Positions 17,178 through 26,381 are shown, counted from the first letter of the stretch. The stretch: 64,000 bases of DNA from G963668185 sp965237445 (GCA_965237445.1 OZ250142.1:868001-932000); one strand, 5' to 3'. Notes: a model not told the origin generated them from the sequence alone. Numbers and translations are program-made.

Positions 17178-17183
17178 TATAAT
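17178..17183 (+). promoter_or_regulatory. -10 element TATAAT ahead of the esterase pair
   Basis: A perfect TATAAT lies 31 bases before the chosen GTG start at 17214. No good -35 hexamer is visible at the usual distance, so this is a tentative promoter for the plus-strand run of esterase genes. Confidence 0.35.
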
Positions 17184-17213
17184 GAGGCCGCTTTCGCAGG
17201 GGGTATCACCGGA

Positions 17214-18149
17214 GTGCCGAGAGCAGCGCCGCACAACTACGTCACAAGGACCATTAGGCCTGCGGATTTTGACGAGTTCTGGCAGGGCGTATCGGAACAG
17301 GAACGCAAGATCCCCCTTAAAGCAAAGGTGGTACCCGACCCTCTCCGCACCACTGACGACGTTGCCGTCTACCAGGTCTTCTACAACAGCTTGGACAACG
17401 TGCGAGTTGCGGCCTGGTACTGCGTACCAAAGGACCGCTCCGGCAAGTTGCCCGGGCTGCTGTTCTCGCCCGGTTACCTCAGCGACCCTCCAATGCAGAA
17501 GGGATGGGCCAAGCGAGGGTATGCCGTGCTTACGGTCGCCCCGCGAGGCAAGGTGAGAAGCCGTGCACAGTTCGATCCAGGCTATCCCGGCCTGCTCACG
17601 CACAACATTACCGACCGGAATACCTACTCGTACAGGGGCTTTTACGTCGACGCCTGGCGCGGCGTGGACTTCCTACGCTCGAGGCCTGAGGTGGACGAAA
17701 ACCGGATCGGGGCAACGGGAAGCAGCCAGGGCGGCGGCCTGACGATATCGGCCGCGGCGATGCGTCCCGAAATCAAGGCCGCGGCGGCTGGAGCGCCGTA
17801 CCTTGTAGGGTTCGTGGACTGCATCCAACTTACGCACACGTACCCATACGAAGAGATCAACGACTACCTGAGACTGCACCCGGACAGCCGCGACGTCGTA
17901 GTGAAGACACTGTCTTACTTCGATGGCGTCAACTTCGCGCGGCGGATCGAGTGTCCAATCATCATCAACATTGGCCTCCGCGATAACGTCTGCCCGCCCG
18001 AAACAGGATACGCCGTGTTCAACTCGATACGCAGCTCAGAGAAGCGGCTGTACCCGTACACAGACCATGGCCATGACGCGGGCTCTCACAGGCACGACGA
18101 AGTCGTCGAGCAGTTCTTCCTGATGCAGCTTCACCCCAACGGGCACTGA
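17214..18149 (+). CDS. Acetylxylan esterase / cephalosporin-C deacetylase family hydrolase (AXE1)
   Basis: A 311-residue alpha/beta hydrolase that deacetylates acyl sugars or similar esters. The N-terminal PADFDEFWQGV motif is the AXE1 family opening. Then comes LLFSPGYLSDPP (oxyanion region), the nucleophile elbow GATGSSQGGG, the Asp in NIGLRDNVCPPET and the His in YTDHGHDAG. All three triad residues are therefore present. The GTG at 17214, with AGGGGG about ten bases upstream, is the likely start. A longer reading from 17109 overlaps the divergent hpnB gene. The next gene is a close paralogue lacking the serine. Confidence 0.85.
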   Translation: MPRAAPHNYVTRTIRPADFDEFWQGVSEQERKIPLKAKVVPDPLRTTDDVAVYQVFYNSLDNVRVAAWYCVPKDRSGKLPGLLFSPGYLSDPPMQKGWAKRGYAVLTVAPRGKVRSRAQFDPGYPGLLTHNITDRNTYSYRGFYVDAWRGVDFLRSRPEVDENRIGATGSSQGGGLTISAAAMRPEIKAAAAGAPYLVGFVDCIQLTHTYPYEEINDYLRLHPDSRDVVVKTLSYFDGVNFARRIECPIIINIGLRDNVCPPETGYAVFNSIRSSEKRLYPYTDHGHDAGSHRHDEVVEQFFLMQLHPNGH

Positions 18150-18154
18150 GCGCG

Positions 18155-19060
18155 ATGCCAAGAGAAAGGCCGGAGGGATTCGACGCATACTGGGCAGATG
18201 TGCTCGAGGAACTAAGCGCCATTGACCCGGCACCCGAAGTAGAGGCCCTCCATCTCAGGGACGCCGAGTTCGCGTCTATGTACAGCGTGAGACTGACCAG
18301 CATTGGTCCGTACAGGCTTTTTGCGTACCTGAGCATGCCGGTGGGCGACGGCCCCTTCCCGGTTATCTACTTCGTGCCCGGATACGCGAGCGTGGTCCAG
18401 ACGATCCCCCAGGGCACTGCCAACCAGGTCCGCGGCCGGTACATCACTTTTTCGCTGGGCGTTCGCGGACAGCGCAACGTGGACAGACCGTTCGCCGCCG
18501 ACTTTCCAGGCATGCTGACCACAGGCATCGAGAACAGAGCCGGTTACGTGTTCAGAGGCGCAGTCGCGGACTGCCTGAGGGGCCTGGAGTACCTTAGGTC
18601 GCTGCCGGAGGCAGACTTGTCCCGAGTCGTGGCAAAAGGCAACGATCTGGCCGCCCTGGTCGCAGGCCTGGCCCCGGGCCTTACGCACCTGGTGCATAGC
18701 CCCGGACCGTTCTACAACGTCGAGGAGGTCGCGCCATCGACATCGGCGTACCCGGTGGAGGAGATCAACGACTATCTCAGGATGAAGCCGAAGAGTCGGA
18801 AAGCGGTCTTAGATACGCTCTCCTATTTCGATCCCCGATGGGTGGCCGAAAGTATCGGCACAAAGACACTGATCATGAGCGATGAGGACGGCGGCGTTCT
18901 GGACCGCAGGGCGGTTCACGTGCTCCTCGAGGCGCTTGCAGACCGGGCCACGTATCAGCCCACCCAGCACTCCGCTTACAAGGACGGGATGTTCGCAGAG
19001 GAGTGGGTAACGCGTGAATTGGGCTTCGAGAAACCGATACTTCCGGAGCACTGGCAGTAA
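18155..19060 (+). CDS. AXE1-like paralogue lacking the nucleophile serine
   Basis: A 301-residue relative of the preceding esterase, starting five bases after its stop. It shares PEGFDAYWADV, the Y-PVEEINDYLRMKPKSRKAVLDTLSYF region (near-identical to the neighbour's PYEEINDYLRLHPDSRDVV...TLSYFD) and the overall length. At the nucleophile elbow the neighbour's G-S-S-Q-G is replaced by G-N-D-L-A, so Asp sits where Ser should be. The charge-relay Asp region (SDEDGGVLD) and a His (PTQHSAYKD) remain partly. It could be a pseudoenzyme partner of its neighbour, or could use Asp as nucleophile as in dehalogenase-type hydrolases. The reading frame is intact. Confidence 0.78.
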   Translation: MPRERPEGFDAYWADVLEELSAIDPAPEVEALHLRDAEFASMYSVRLTSIGPYRLFAYLSMPVGDGPFPVIYFVPGYASVVQTIPQGTANQVRGRYITFSLGVRGQRNVDRPFAADFPGMLTTGIENRAGYVFRGAVADCLRGLEYLRSLPEADLSRVVAKGNDLAALVAGLAPGLTHLVHSPGPFYNVEEVAPSTSAYPVEEINDYLRMKPKSRKAVLDTLSYFDPRWVAESIGTKTLIMSDEDGGVLDRRAVHVLLEALADRATYQPTQHSAYKDGMFAEEWVTRELGFEKPILPEHWQ

Positions 19061-19068
19061 GACCGCCC

Positions 19069-19587
19069 ATGGCAGAACCTGACTTGCAATTCACGCAGAT
19101 CAGCGGCCTCCGATCAGAGGCGATCGGCGAACCTGGCAGCAGGACGTTCCGCATCCTCGCCGATAGCGGCTCCAGCTCCGCTAGCATCTGGCTGGAAAAA
19201 GAGCAGCTATTCGAACTCGCAATGGTGGTCCAGCGGCTCATGGCCATCATGAAGGCTCCCAGCGCTTCTGACGAACCTCCCAGCCATCGAGAGGCCCCGG
19301 GACTGACCCGGCTGGACTTCCAGCTCGGCAAGCTGGCAGTGGGAGGAGACCAGAACTCCGGACTGCTGGTGATCGACGTCCACGACATGGAGAATGCGGA
19401 GGAGGACAGTCCCGCAAAGGTGCGCCTGTGGGTCACCAGGGAACGGGCCGAATACTTCGCCGAAGAGGCGGTAAAGATCTGCGCTGCCGGCCGGCCGATC
19501 TGCCCTCTGTGCGGACGCGCCATAGACGCAGAGGGCCACTTCTGCGTGAGGAGAAACGGACACAGCCAGGAACGCGTCGAGCTCTAG
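19069..19587 (+). CDS. DUF3090 family protein with zinc-ribbon tail
   Basis: A 172-residue protein matching DUF3090: SEAIGEPGSRTFRILADS at the start, IWLEKEQLFELAMVVQRL, GKLAVGGDQNSGLLVIDV, and RVRLWVTRERAEYFAEEA-like core. It ends with CPLCGRAIDAEGHFCVRRNGH, a two-CxxC-type zinc-binding knuckle. The function is unknown. In actinobacteria this family is regularly adjacent to an SCO1664-family kinase-like gene and a histidine phosphatase. Here the SCO1664 gene follows directly, but no phosphatase is present in the window. Confidence 0.88.
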   Translation: MAEPDLQFTQISGLRSEAIGEPGSRTFRILADSGSSSASIWLEKEQLFELAMVVQRLMAIMKAPSASDEPPSHREAPGLTRLDFQLGKLAVGGDQNSGLLVIDVHDMENAEEDSPAKVRLWVTRERAEYFAEEAVKICAAGRPICPLCGRAIDAEGHFCVRRNGHSQERVEL

Positions 19588-19632
19588 CCGGCGCAGCTGT
19601 CCGAGCGCCCTCCCGCGCGATAGCAATCCCCC

Positions 19633-20436
19633 ATGACCTCCCAGCGACGTAGCCGCACATCCGCCAAAGCCTCAGGCTCAGAAGACACGCGGCGGCAGGA
19701 TGGGGTGGCGATCACGCCATCCGAGGACGAGGCGCGAACGATACTGGAAACGGCGGAAGTACTGAGAGGCTGGCGCATAGCGCGGGGCTCCAACTACACC
19801 TTTCTGCTCCACCTGGAAGCGGGCCAGGACCGATACGTCAGGGCCGTGTACAAGCCGAGGGATGGCGAGAGGCCGCTTTGGGACTTCGATCATGGCACCC
19901 TGTACAAGCGCGAGTACGCCGCCTTCATACTCGCGAGAGCACTGGGTTGGCCGGACGTGCCCCTGACGCTCGTGCGGGAGGACGGTCCCTATGGCATCGG
20001 CTCAATGCAGTTGTTCGTCGAATGCGATCCAAGAGTCTCGTACTTCGACTTGGCAGACGATCACAAAGATGCGCTGCAGAGGTTTGCCGTCTTCGATGCG
20101 GTGGCCAACAACGCGGACCGCAAGGCCGGCCACTGCCTGCTGGGCTACGACGGCCGTGTCTGGAGCATAGACCACGGCCTGACGTTCCACTGCCACTTCA
20201 AGGTGAGGACGGTCATGCTGGAGATGTGGGGCCTCGAGATCCCGGATGAAGATCTGGCAACGCTAAGCAATGTCGCCGACCAGCTAGAGTCGGGCACAGG
20301 AGTCGGCGCAGAGCTGGCGGACGCCGTATCGGCCGAAGAGATCGACGCCATGGTAGCCCGCATAGGTATTCTCTTGGAGCATGGCGCCCTGCCCGACCTT
20401 GACCCCTACCGTCACGTCCCCTGGCCGTTCGTGTAG
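19633..20436 (+). CDS. SCO1664 family protein (PI3/4-kinase-like fold)
   Basis: A 267-residue protein of the SCO1664 family, distantly related to phosphatidylinositol 3/4-kinase-type folds. Recognisable parts are SNYTFLLHLEAGQDRYVRAVYKP (ATP-site Lys), RPLWDFDHGTLYKREYAAF, VFDAVANNADRKAGHCLL (catalytic-loop Asn/Asp) and VWSIDHGLTFH (metal-binding Asp in the DFG-like position). The biochemical activity is not established. It pairs with the DUF3090 gene 46 bases upstream, the conserved actinobacterial arrangement. The start ATG at 19633 lacks a strong ribosome-binding site, so an internal start is possible. Confidence 0.87.
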   Translation: MTSQRRSRTSAKASGSEDTRRQDGVAITPSEDEARTILETAEVLRGWRIARGSNYTFLLHLEAGQDRYVRAVYKPRDGERPLWDFDHGTLYKREYAAFILARALGWPDVPLTLVREDGPYGIGSMQLFVECDPRVSYFDLADDHKDALQRFAVFDAVANNADRKAGHCLLGYDGRVWSIDHGLTFHCHFKVRTVMLEMWGLEIPDEDLATLSNVADQLESGTGVGAELADAVSAEEIDAMVARIGILLEHGALPDLDPYRHVPWPFV

Positions 20437-20468
20437 CTGCCCGGCGCCTCTCCCGCCCGCGTCCGGCG

Positions 20469-21458
20469 TTAGTCGTGCCCCGACCGTCGGCTGACCGCCC
20501 GCGGTAGCCTACGCACAGCACGCCTCAACGACGCGCCAAGCCTGCGGCGCGCCGATATCCCGCCCGTCACGTACCCCGTCACGCCCGCGCTACCCAAGAC
20601 CAAAGGCCCGGACCACCGGCGGAGGTCCTGCATCGTGGTCTCGCCGTGACGCCAGTTCACAAAGCCATCGAACGGGTCCCATTCAACCTTGGGGACCAGC
20701 CCCCACCGGCGCGACCACCGGCCCGCCAGCACCGTTCCCCCGGCCGCCTGCACCAGAAGCACGCCCGCCGCCACGTCCCAGATCTTGGGCCACAGAGTGA
20801 TCATGTACTGGAGCACCCCGTTCGCCGTCATCGCCGTCTCATATGCGAGGCTTCCGCTCATGCGCAGGTCGCCGACATTCTTGCGCACGCCATCCCGGAA
20901 CTGTAGCAGGCCGCCAAACGACCCCGGCATCGACATGATGCGGTTGCCCTCGGACTCCGCGGCCTCGAACACACGGACCGGCTTGCCGGCCGCAATGGTC
21001 TGCCCTCCGGCCCTCGCGTGATAGACCACGCCGCTGCTCGATCCGGGCCAGGGCACGTACACGGCGCCGGCGACCGGCGATCCCCTGTACAGAACGCCAA
21101 CCGAGCAGGCGTAAATGGGCAGGCCGTACATGAAGTTCCTCGTCCCGTCCAATGGATCGAGAACCCAAACAAAGTCCGGCGCAAGCGGGCTTTCTCCTTC
21201 CACCTCCGCATCCTCTTCGCCCAGGACACCGTGGTCCGGGAAGCGGTCGTGAATGGAGCGCTCCAGAAACGCCTGGCTCTCTTTGTCTACCTGCGTGACG
21301 GGGTTGGTACGCTCCTTGTCCTTGAACTCAGCCGTGATCTCCTTGCCGAAGTAGCCGGACAGCAACTTACCGGCCTCCTCCGTCATGCTCACAGCGGCCG
21401 CCTCGATGCTTGCGAGCAGGGCGTCATCAGGAGTCGTTCTCGTATGTTGTGTCATCAT
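20469..21458 (-). CDS. Inositol monophosphatase family protein
   Basis: A Mg-dependent, Li-sensitive-type phosphatase of 329 residues. Metal-binding motifs are VLGEEDAEVE (Glu), FVWVLDPLDGTRNFMYGLP (the DPLDGT signature) and PKIWDVAAGVLLVQAAGG. Substrates in this family include inositol phosphate, histidinol phosphate, fructose bisphosphate and PAP. The C-terminal about 40 residues form an unusual extension: a Gly/Val segment followed by an Arg-rich tail (SARRRLGASLRRAVRRLPRA), not part of the core fold and possibly membrane- or nucleic-acid-interacting. An inositol-phosphate synthase lies 35 kb away in the same window, so an inositol role is plausible but unproven. Confidence 0.87.
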   Translation of the reverse strand: MMTQHTRTTPDDALLASIEAAAVSMTEEAGKLLSGYFGKEITAEFKDKERTNPVTQVDKESQAFLERSIHDRFPDHGVLGEEDAEVEGESPLAPDFVWVLDPLDGTRNFMYGLPIYACSVGVLYRGSPVAGAVYVPWPGSSSGVVYHARAGGQTIAAGKPVRVFEAAESEGNRIMSMPGSFGGLLQFRDGVRKNVGDLRMSGSLAYETAMTANGVLQYMITLWPKIWDVAAGVLLVQAAGGTVLAGRWSRRWGLVPKVEWDPFDGFVNWRHGETTMQDLRRWSGPLVLGSAGVTGYVTGGISARRRLGASLRRAVRRLPRAVSRRSGHD

Positions 21459-21746
21459 GCCTCGGGAACAGGCGGGCGGGAAGGTTCTGGCGTCAGGTTT
21501 TGGCCGGGTTAGTGTATGGGCCGTGCTTTGGATGCGTCAACGAGGCTCCCTCCTGTTTTGGGGCGCTTTCCAAGCAATACCCAGATCGTGCCGCGCTCCC
21601 GCATGCCAACCGAAGCGCAGCCCCCCTCTCCGTGCTCCTGCCGCGCGACTCTGGTCTTGGCGACTGCCACCGGCTGGCGGCTACAATAGCCTTCGTAGCC
21701 GAGAGAACATCTAGGCTCCATCAAATTACAGTGGAGTGTGTTGCTA

Positions 21747-22538
21747 ATGTGGCTTCTTCCGAGGAAGAAGGGTCGAATCGCGGTCGTAGAGATGTTCGGG
21801 ACCATCGGGAGCCGCGTCAGGTCTTCGGACTACGAACGCATCCTGTCTCAGGTCCAGAGGAGCCGGAAGTTCGCCGGCATGGTGCTCGATATAGATTCGC
21901 CGGGCGGCTCCGTCACGGCATCCGAGTACATTTACGGCTTGGTCCGTAAGATATCGGAGAAGAAGCCGGTGGTGGCCGTGATCCGGGGTGTTGGTGCATC
22001 CGGCGGTTACTTCATCGGTTGTGCCGCAGAGCGAATCGTGGCCGGACAGGGAGCGCTCGTTGGAAGCATTGGCGTAATCTCCGCCACACCCATCCTTGAG
22101 GAGTTGCTAGGCCGTCTAGGCGTGGCCATGAGCGTCAGGAAGAGCGGTGCGCACAAGGATATGGGCGCTTTCTGGCGGCGGCCGACCGATGAAGAGTCCG
22201 GCAAAATACAAACTATGATCGACGAGTCGTATGGACGTTTCGTTTCCGTGGTCGCGAACGCCCGCGGCCTAACCGACGAGCGCGTCCGGGGACTGGCGAC
22301 CGGCGAAGTGTACTGGGGACCGAAGGCGCTTGAGCTTGGTCTCGTCGACGAACTGGGGGACCTCGAGCGTGGCGTCGAACTCGCCGCCGAATTGGCCGGT
22401 GTGCCGCCGCGTCAGAAACAACTGAGGCTGCCGCGTACGTTCAGGGAGAAGCTGTTCGGGCCGTTCGCCGAATCGATGGTAGACGCCGCCGCGTCCGAAG
22501 TCGAGCGCCGCCTGCTCGTATCGTCGTTACGTTACTGA
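21747..22538 (+). CDS. sppA: Signal peptide peptidase SppA-type serine protease
   Basis: A 263-residue ClpP-crotonase-fold protease of the short SppA (36K-type) family. Residues near the start give IAVVEMFGTIG, LDIDSPGGSVTASEYIY (oxyanion PGG), GVGASGGYFIGCAAERIVA (nucleophile Ser) and the catalytic Lys in RKSGAHKDMGAFWR. It is shorter at the N-terminus than membrane-anchored SppA and has no evident signal anchor, so it may be cytoplasmic like SohB-less forms. Starts at TTG 21741 or GTG 21738 are also possible, and ATG 21747 is ten bases after GGAG. It faces the rpoD gene end to end. Confidence 0.9.
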   Translation: MWLLPRKKGRIAVVEMFGTIGSRVRSSDYERILSQVQRSRKFAGMVLDIDSPGGSVTASEYIYGLVRKISEKKPVVAVIRGVGASGGYFIGCAAERIVAGQGALVGSIGVISATPILEELLGRLGVAMSVRKSGAHKDMGAFWRRPTDEESGKIQTMIDESYGRFVSVVANARGLTDERVRGLATGEVYWGPKALELGLVDELGDLERGVELAAELAGVPPRQKQLRLPRTFREKLFGPFAESMVDAAASEVERRLLVSSLRY

Positions 22539-22572
22539 GTGGCAAGCGACCTGTAGCACATGCCGCCCGGAA

Positions 22573-22588
22573 AGAGACGCCCGTCTCT
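22573..22588. terminator. Hairpin between convergent sppA and rpoD
   Basis: AGAGACG-CC-CGTCTCT is a perfect inverted repeat overlapping the rpoD stop codon and 35 bases beyond the sppA stop. It could terminate both genes. No U-tract follows on either strand, which limits confidence. Confidence 0.4.
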
Positions 22589-24122
22589 ACTCCAAGAAAT
22601 CGCGCAGCTTCTTTGACCTGCTGGGATGGCGCAGCTTGCGGAGGGCCTTGGCCTCGATCTGCCGGATGCGCTCCCGTGTCACGCCGAACTCCCTGCCCAC
22701 CTCTTCCAGCGTTCTCTGCCTGCCGTCTTCCAGGCCGAATCGCAGTTGCAGTACGCGCGCCTCGCGATCGCTCAGCGTGTAGAGCACATCGTCCACCTGC
22801 TCCTTGAGAAGCTGGAAGGACGCCGCCTCGGACGGCGCCACCGTTCCCTTGTCCTCGATGAAGTCTCCCAGGTGGCTGTCTTCTTCTTCGCCAATCGGCG
22901 TTTCCAGAGAAACGGGGTCTTGAGAAATCTTCAGAATCTCGCGGACCCTCTCGGACGGTAGGTCCATTCCCCGGCCGATCTCCTCGCTCGTCGGCTCACG
23001 TCCGTACTCCTGGACCAGCCGCCGGCTGATCCTGAGTAGCTTGTTGATTGTCTCAACCATGTGGACCGGAATGCGGATCGTCCTTGCCTGGTCGGCGATG
23101 GCCCTGGTAATCGCCTGTCGGATCCACCACGTAGCGTACGTACTGAACTTGAAGCCCTTTCGGTACTCGAACTTTTCCACCGCGCGTATGAGCCCTATAT
23201 TGCCTTCCTGGATCAGGTCCAGGAGCGACATGCCGCGGCCTATGTACTTCTTCGCAACGCTGACAACAAGCCTGAGGTTGGCCTCGGCAAGGTGCCGCTG
23301 GGCGTGCTTGCCCTTGTTCTTCAGTTGGGCCAGATGCCTGTGGAACACCAGCTCGTAGTCCTCGAGCTTCTGCGTGAACCCGATCTCGTTCATCTGCTCT
23401 CTGAGTGAAACAATGTTGGTATCGGGATCGAGGATCTGGAGCACTTCGGAAGGCATCAGGCGCGTGTTCAGAGATAGCCGTTGCAGGTCCGCCTTGACCT
23501 CCAGCGGGTCCTTGTTGAGCACGTCGCCCAGGAAATGCAGCATGTCTTCCGGGAGTTCGCCGTCTATAGCGTCTCTGAATTCCGGAAGGTTCATCAGGTT
23601 GTCGAGCGTGGAATCGTCATCCAAGCGGACATACCGCTTGACGCCATCTACGAGCGGCTGCGCCTCGCAAGTCTTGAGTTGCATCTGCATAACACACTGC
23701 CAGGCCCTGGGAGGCCTGCCGTCCAGGCCGGTCAGGTCGGTTTCCACCTGCTGGATGTACTTGAAGGCTTCGAGTTGCCGGGCAAGAATCTGCTCTTCCT
23801 TCGCGTTGAGTAGATTCACCCTGCCGATCTCGCGTAGGTACATGCGCACCGGGTCGTCGATCATCTCCGTTGTGTCGACGATTTGTCCCCACGTTCCTGT
23901 CAGCGGGTCGGCTTTGCCGTTTCTGGCCCGCCGCCCTGTGCGGAGCAGTTCAATTGCACTCACATCCTCCGGACGTGAAACGGTCCCATCCTCGTTGGGG
24001 ATGAGACCGTCTTCCCGGGCATTTGTTGATATGCCCATAAGGTCTTGGGTGGTGGTGGACCTTACAACGAGGCCCCTGATCCACTCCTCTGCGCTTTCGT
24101 CGTCGATTCGTTTAGTCGCCAT
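22587..24122 (-). CDS. rpoD: Primary RNA polymerase sigma factor
   Basis: A 511-residue group 1 sigma-70. Region 1.2 is DDPVRMYLREIGRVNLLNAKEE near residue 90. A non-conserved region of about 140 residues follows. Region 2 runs from RHLAEANLRLVVSVAKKYIG (about 275) through LIQEGNIGLIRAVEKFEYRK and STYATWWIRQAITRAIADQ. Region 3 follows, then region 4 with VLQLRFGLEDGRQRTLEEVG and the helix-turn-helix FGVTRERIRQIEAKALRKLR. A full region 1.1 is not evident, the N-terminal 85 residues being divergent. It follows dnaG by six bases, so dgt, small genes, dnaG and rpoD form a macromolecular-synthesis operon as in many bacteria. Confidence 0.95.
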   Translation of the reverse strand: MATKRIDDESAEEWIRGLVVRSTTTQDLMGISTNAREDGLIPNEDGTVSRPEDVSAIELLRTGRRARNGKADPLTGTWGQIVDTTEMIDDPVRMYLREIGRVNLLNAKEEQILARQLEAFKYIQQVETDLTGLDGRPPRAWQCVMQMQLKTCEAQPLVDGVKRYVRLDDDSTLDNLMNLPEFRDAIDGELPEDMLHFLGDVLNKDPLEVKADLQRLSLNTRLMPSEVLQILDPDTNIVSLREQMNEIGFTQKLEDYELVFHRHLAQLKNKGKHAQRHLAEANLRLVVSVAKKYIGRGMSLLDLIQEGNIGLIRAVEKFEYRKGFKFSTYATWWIRQAITRAIADQARTIRIPVHMVETINKLLRISRRLVQEYGREPTSEEIGRGMDLPSERVREILKISQDPVSLETPIGEEEDSHLGDFIEDKGTVAPSEAASFQLLKEQVDDVLYTLSDREARVLQLRFGLEDGRQRTLEEVGREFGVTRERIRQIEAKALRKLRHPSRSKKLRDFLE

Positions 24123-24128
24123 TCGCTC

Positions 24129-25955
24129 TCAACTTAATCGCGGAGTACGCGTCTCAGGATTTGCGGCCTTTTGTGTGAAGAGATGTTTCAGCCGAGAATT
24201 CACGCTTGTAATTGTAGCGCTCATTTCCCTCGAGGGGGGTTCACCGCCCGTTGTCCGGAGAAGGTCGGACTGCAAGTCTCTGAGCCGGCGGCTTTCTAAG
24301 CGGTTGCGACACTGTTCGAAGGCGGACTCCACCTTGCTTGGATCCGCGTCCTCCAGCTTGACCTGTCTTACTAGATTCAGATGATCAAGCAGTGTCTGCT
24401 CCAGCGATTCCTCCATCTCTTCAATTGTAGTGTAGCTTAGCAGGCTGGTAAACACCTGTTGGTTTTCTATTCTCTTGAAATTGTCGGGCGAGAAAGATGC
24501 TGCTGCGGCCTTGAGCTCCGGATGTTCCGCCAGGAGCGCAAGCATGTACATCTCAAGGCTGGCGTCTGCATCGACCGAAAGCGCGGAGGCGCTAGCCTGA
24601 ATGCGATCGTTCCGTTCAGACCGTCTTCGCCGGTACGGCTCCCTTACTGGCCGCGTTCCCACACCGCTGGCCCTTAGCTGCTCTGCTGTCACACCGAGTA
24701 TCCCGGCCAGCATTCGGAAGTAATGCTCCTGGTCGAAGTCGTTGCCGATCGTCGCGACCAGCGGGAAGAGTGCCTCGGCCGCGCGCGCCTTGCCGTGCCC
24801 CGTGGTTAGATCGAATTTGCTAGCCTCCTTCGGCAGGTAGAAGTCCAGCCACGGGACGGCCTCTTTCACCAGCGATTCCCACTGGGCAGGTGATTCCCTG
24901 ATGAGTTGGTCAGGGTCCCTTCCCTGCGGTAGCTCGGCAATCTTGAGGCTCACCGGGTCCCGCCTGTACATGTCTTGCGTCCCGCGTCCTACAGCCTGAA
25001 CGCTCACGGCACTCCACGAAGACTGCAGGCTTCTCAGTGTGGCCTCCTGCCCTGCTGTGTCCGGGTCCAGCGCGAGCACGTAGCTCCTGGCCATGGGGCG
25101 CAGGAGGCTGACCTGCCGCTCGGTGAGCGCCGTGCCCATGGACGCCACAACATTCTCGTGCCCGTGCTGGTGGGCCGCGATGACATCCATGTACCCTTCC
25201 ACCACTACCACAGAACTCTCCCGCCGGATGGAATCGCCGGCCAGATGCAGGGCGTAGAGGGTACTCCTCTTGTCGAACAGCGGCGTCTGGGACGTGTTCA
25301 GGTATTTCGGCTGCGAGCCGTCCAGGGAGCGCGCGCCGAATCCCGTCACCCGGCCTTGCCTGTCGTGGATCGGGAACATCAGGCGGCCCCAGAAGAAGTC
25401 CCGCGTTGCGCCGCCTTCCGACCGGTAGAGCAGGCCTGCTTCTACGAGTTGGTCTTCGGAAATCCCCAACGCAGTCAGGTGAGACTTCAAGCCATCCGAA
25501 GACCGCCGGCTGAACCCCAACCCAAACCGCTCTCGCGCCCTGTTGTCGACTCCTCGATCGTCGAGGTACTTAAGCGCATGCCTGCCCTCTGGGGCGACGA
25601 GCGCTTCCCGGAAGAACTTGGCCGCCACTTCGTTCGCCTGAATCAGGGCATCGCCTCGGCCGTCCTTGCGACGGGGCGCGAGGGTCACCCCTGCCTTGTC
25701 GGCCAGCGTCCTCAGCGCTTCTCCGAACTCCAGATTCTCGGCCCGCATTACGAATGAGAAGACATCCCCGCCGGTGGAGCAGGCGCCGAAACACCGCCAG
25801 CTCTGACGGTCCGGATTCACAATGAACGAAGGAGTCTTCTCTGTGTGGAATGGACACAGGGCCTTGTAGTTGCGGCCGGCCTTTTGCAGCGCCGCGTGCG
25901 CGGAGACCACGTCCACGATGTCCAGCCTGGCCTTGACGTCGTCTACTTGACTCAC
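24129..25955 (-). CDS. dnaG: DNA primase
   Basis: A 608-residue primase that makes RNA primers at replication forks. The N-terminal CHC2-type zinc finger is LCPFHTEKTPSF with C34, H37 and WRCFGACSTGGDVF. The last two cysteines are separated by three residues instead of the usual two. The catalytic core follows with RFGLGFSRR and FPIHDRQGRVTGFGAR, and the TOPRIM domain has VVVEGYMDVIAAHQHG and VLALDPDTAG. The C-terminal helicase-binding region (about 430-608) is divergent. The start is GTG, sharing its G with the TAG stop of the upstream gene (TAGTG), so translation is coupled. It belongs to the dgt-dnaG-rpoD cluster. Confidence 0.94.
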   Translation of the reverse strand: MSQVDDVKARLDIVDVVSAHAALQKAGRNYKALCPFHTEKTPSFIVNPDRQSWRCFGACSTGGDVFSFVMRAENLEFGEALRTLADKAGVTLAPRRKDGRGDALIQANEVAAKFFREALVAPEGRHALKYLDDRGVDNRARERFGLGFSRRSSDGLKSHLTALGISEDQLVEAGLLYRSEGGATRDFFWGRLMFPIHDRQGRVTGFGARSLDGSQPKYLNTSQTPLFDKRSTLYALHLAGDSIRRESSVVVVEGYMDVIAAHQHGHENVVASMGTALTERQVSLLRPMARSYVLALDPDTAGQEATLRSLQSSWSAVSVQAVGRGTQDMYRRDPVSLKIAELPQGRDPDQLIRESPAQWESLVKEAVPWLDFYLPKEASKFDLTTGHGKARAAEALFPLVATIGNDFDQEHYFRMLAGILGVTAEQLRASGVGTRPVREPYRRRRSERNDRIQASASALSVDADASLEMYMLALLAEHPELKAAAASFSPDNFKRIENQQVFTSLLSYTTIEEMEESLEQTLLDHLNLVRQVKLEDADPSKVESAFEQCRNRLESRRLRDLQSDLLRTTGGEPPSREMSATITSVNSRLKHLFTQKAANPETRTPRLS

Positions 25956-26347
25956 TAGGCGTCTATTCCGTCCTCACAACCGCCGGAGCCTTCTTGAGCC
26001 GCTCCGTAAGCGTACCTGCTGATCCTGCCCAAAGGCCGCCTCACGTTCTTCAGATGCCATGACATATGCTCAATCGACGAGCCCAGGTCAACGAGGCAAT
26101 CGGCGATAGCCTCCCAGTCGCCCTTGCTTTCAAACAGCGTCTCCAGATGAGAGTCGAGGGCACGATGCGCGGCCCATAGGCCTCCCAGGTCCGTGCTGAC
26201 GGCCGCGAGGTCGTTGGTCAGGTGTTCCGGCAGGCCCGTCTCCTGGAGGACGATGACCACCTGATGCGCCGCAACCGCCATTCGCCTGCCTAGCTCGACG
26301 TCCGGTTCTGCAAGGTGAAACACATCGGCGCCTGGCTCGGTTGACAC
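25955..26347 (-). CDS. Uncharacterised helical protein upstream of dnaG
   Basis: A 130-residue protein that looks all-helical: VELGRRMAVAAHQVVIVLQE, LTNDLAAVSTDLGGLWAAHR, DWEAIADCLVDLGSSIEHMS and a C-terminal segment ending GCEDGIDA. No family is recognised. It is translationally coupled to dnaG through the TAGTG overlap and sits in the same order as the 90-residue gene before it, so it probably shares their regulation. A role in replication control is possible but not shown. No signal peptide or membrane segment is seen. Confidence 0.65.
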   Translation of the reverse strand: MSTEPGADVFHLAEPDVELGRRMAVAAHQVVIVLQETGLPEHLTNDLAAVSTDLGGLWAAHRALDSHLETLFESKGDWEAIADCLVDLGSSIEHMSWHLKNVRRPLGRISRYAYGAAQEGSGGCEDGIDA

Positions 26348-26381
26348 TTGGATTTACCTGTCTTTCTAATTTCCGGCCTGC

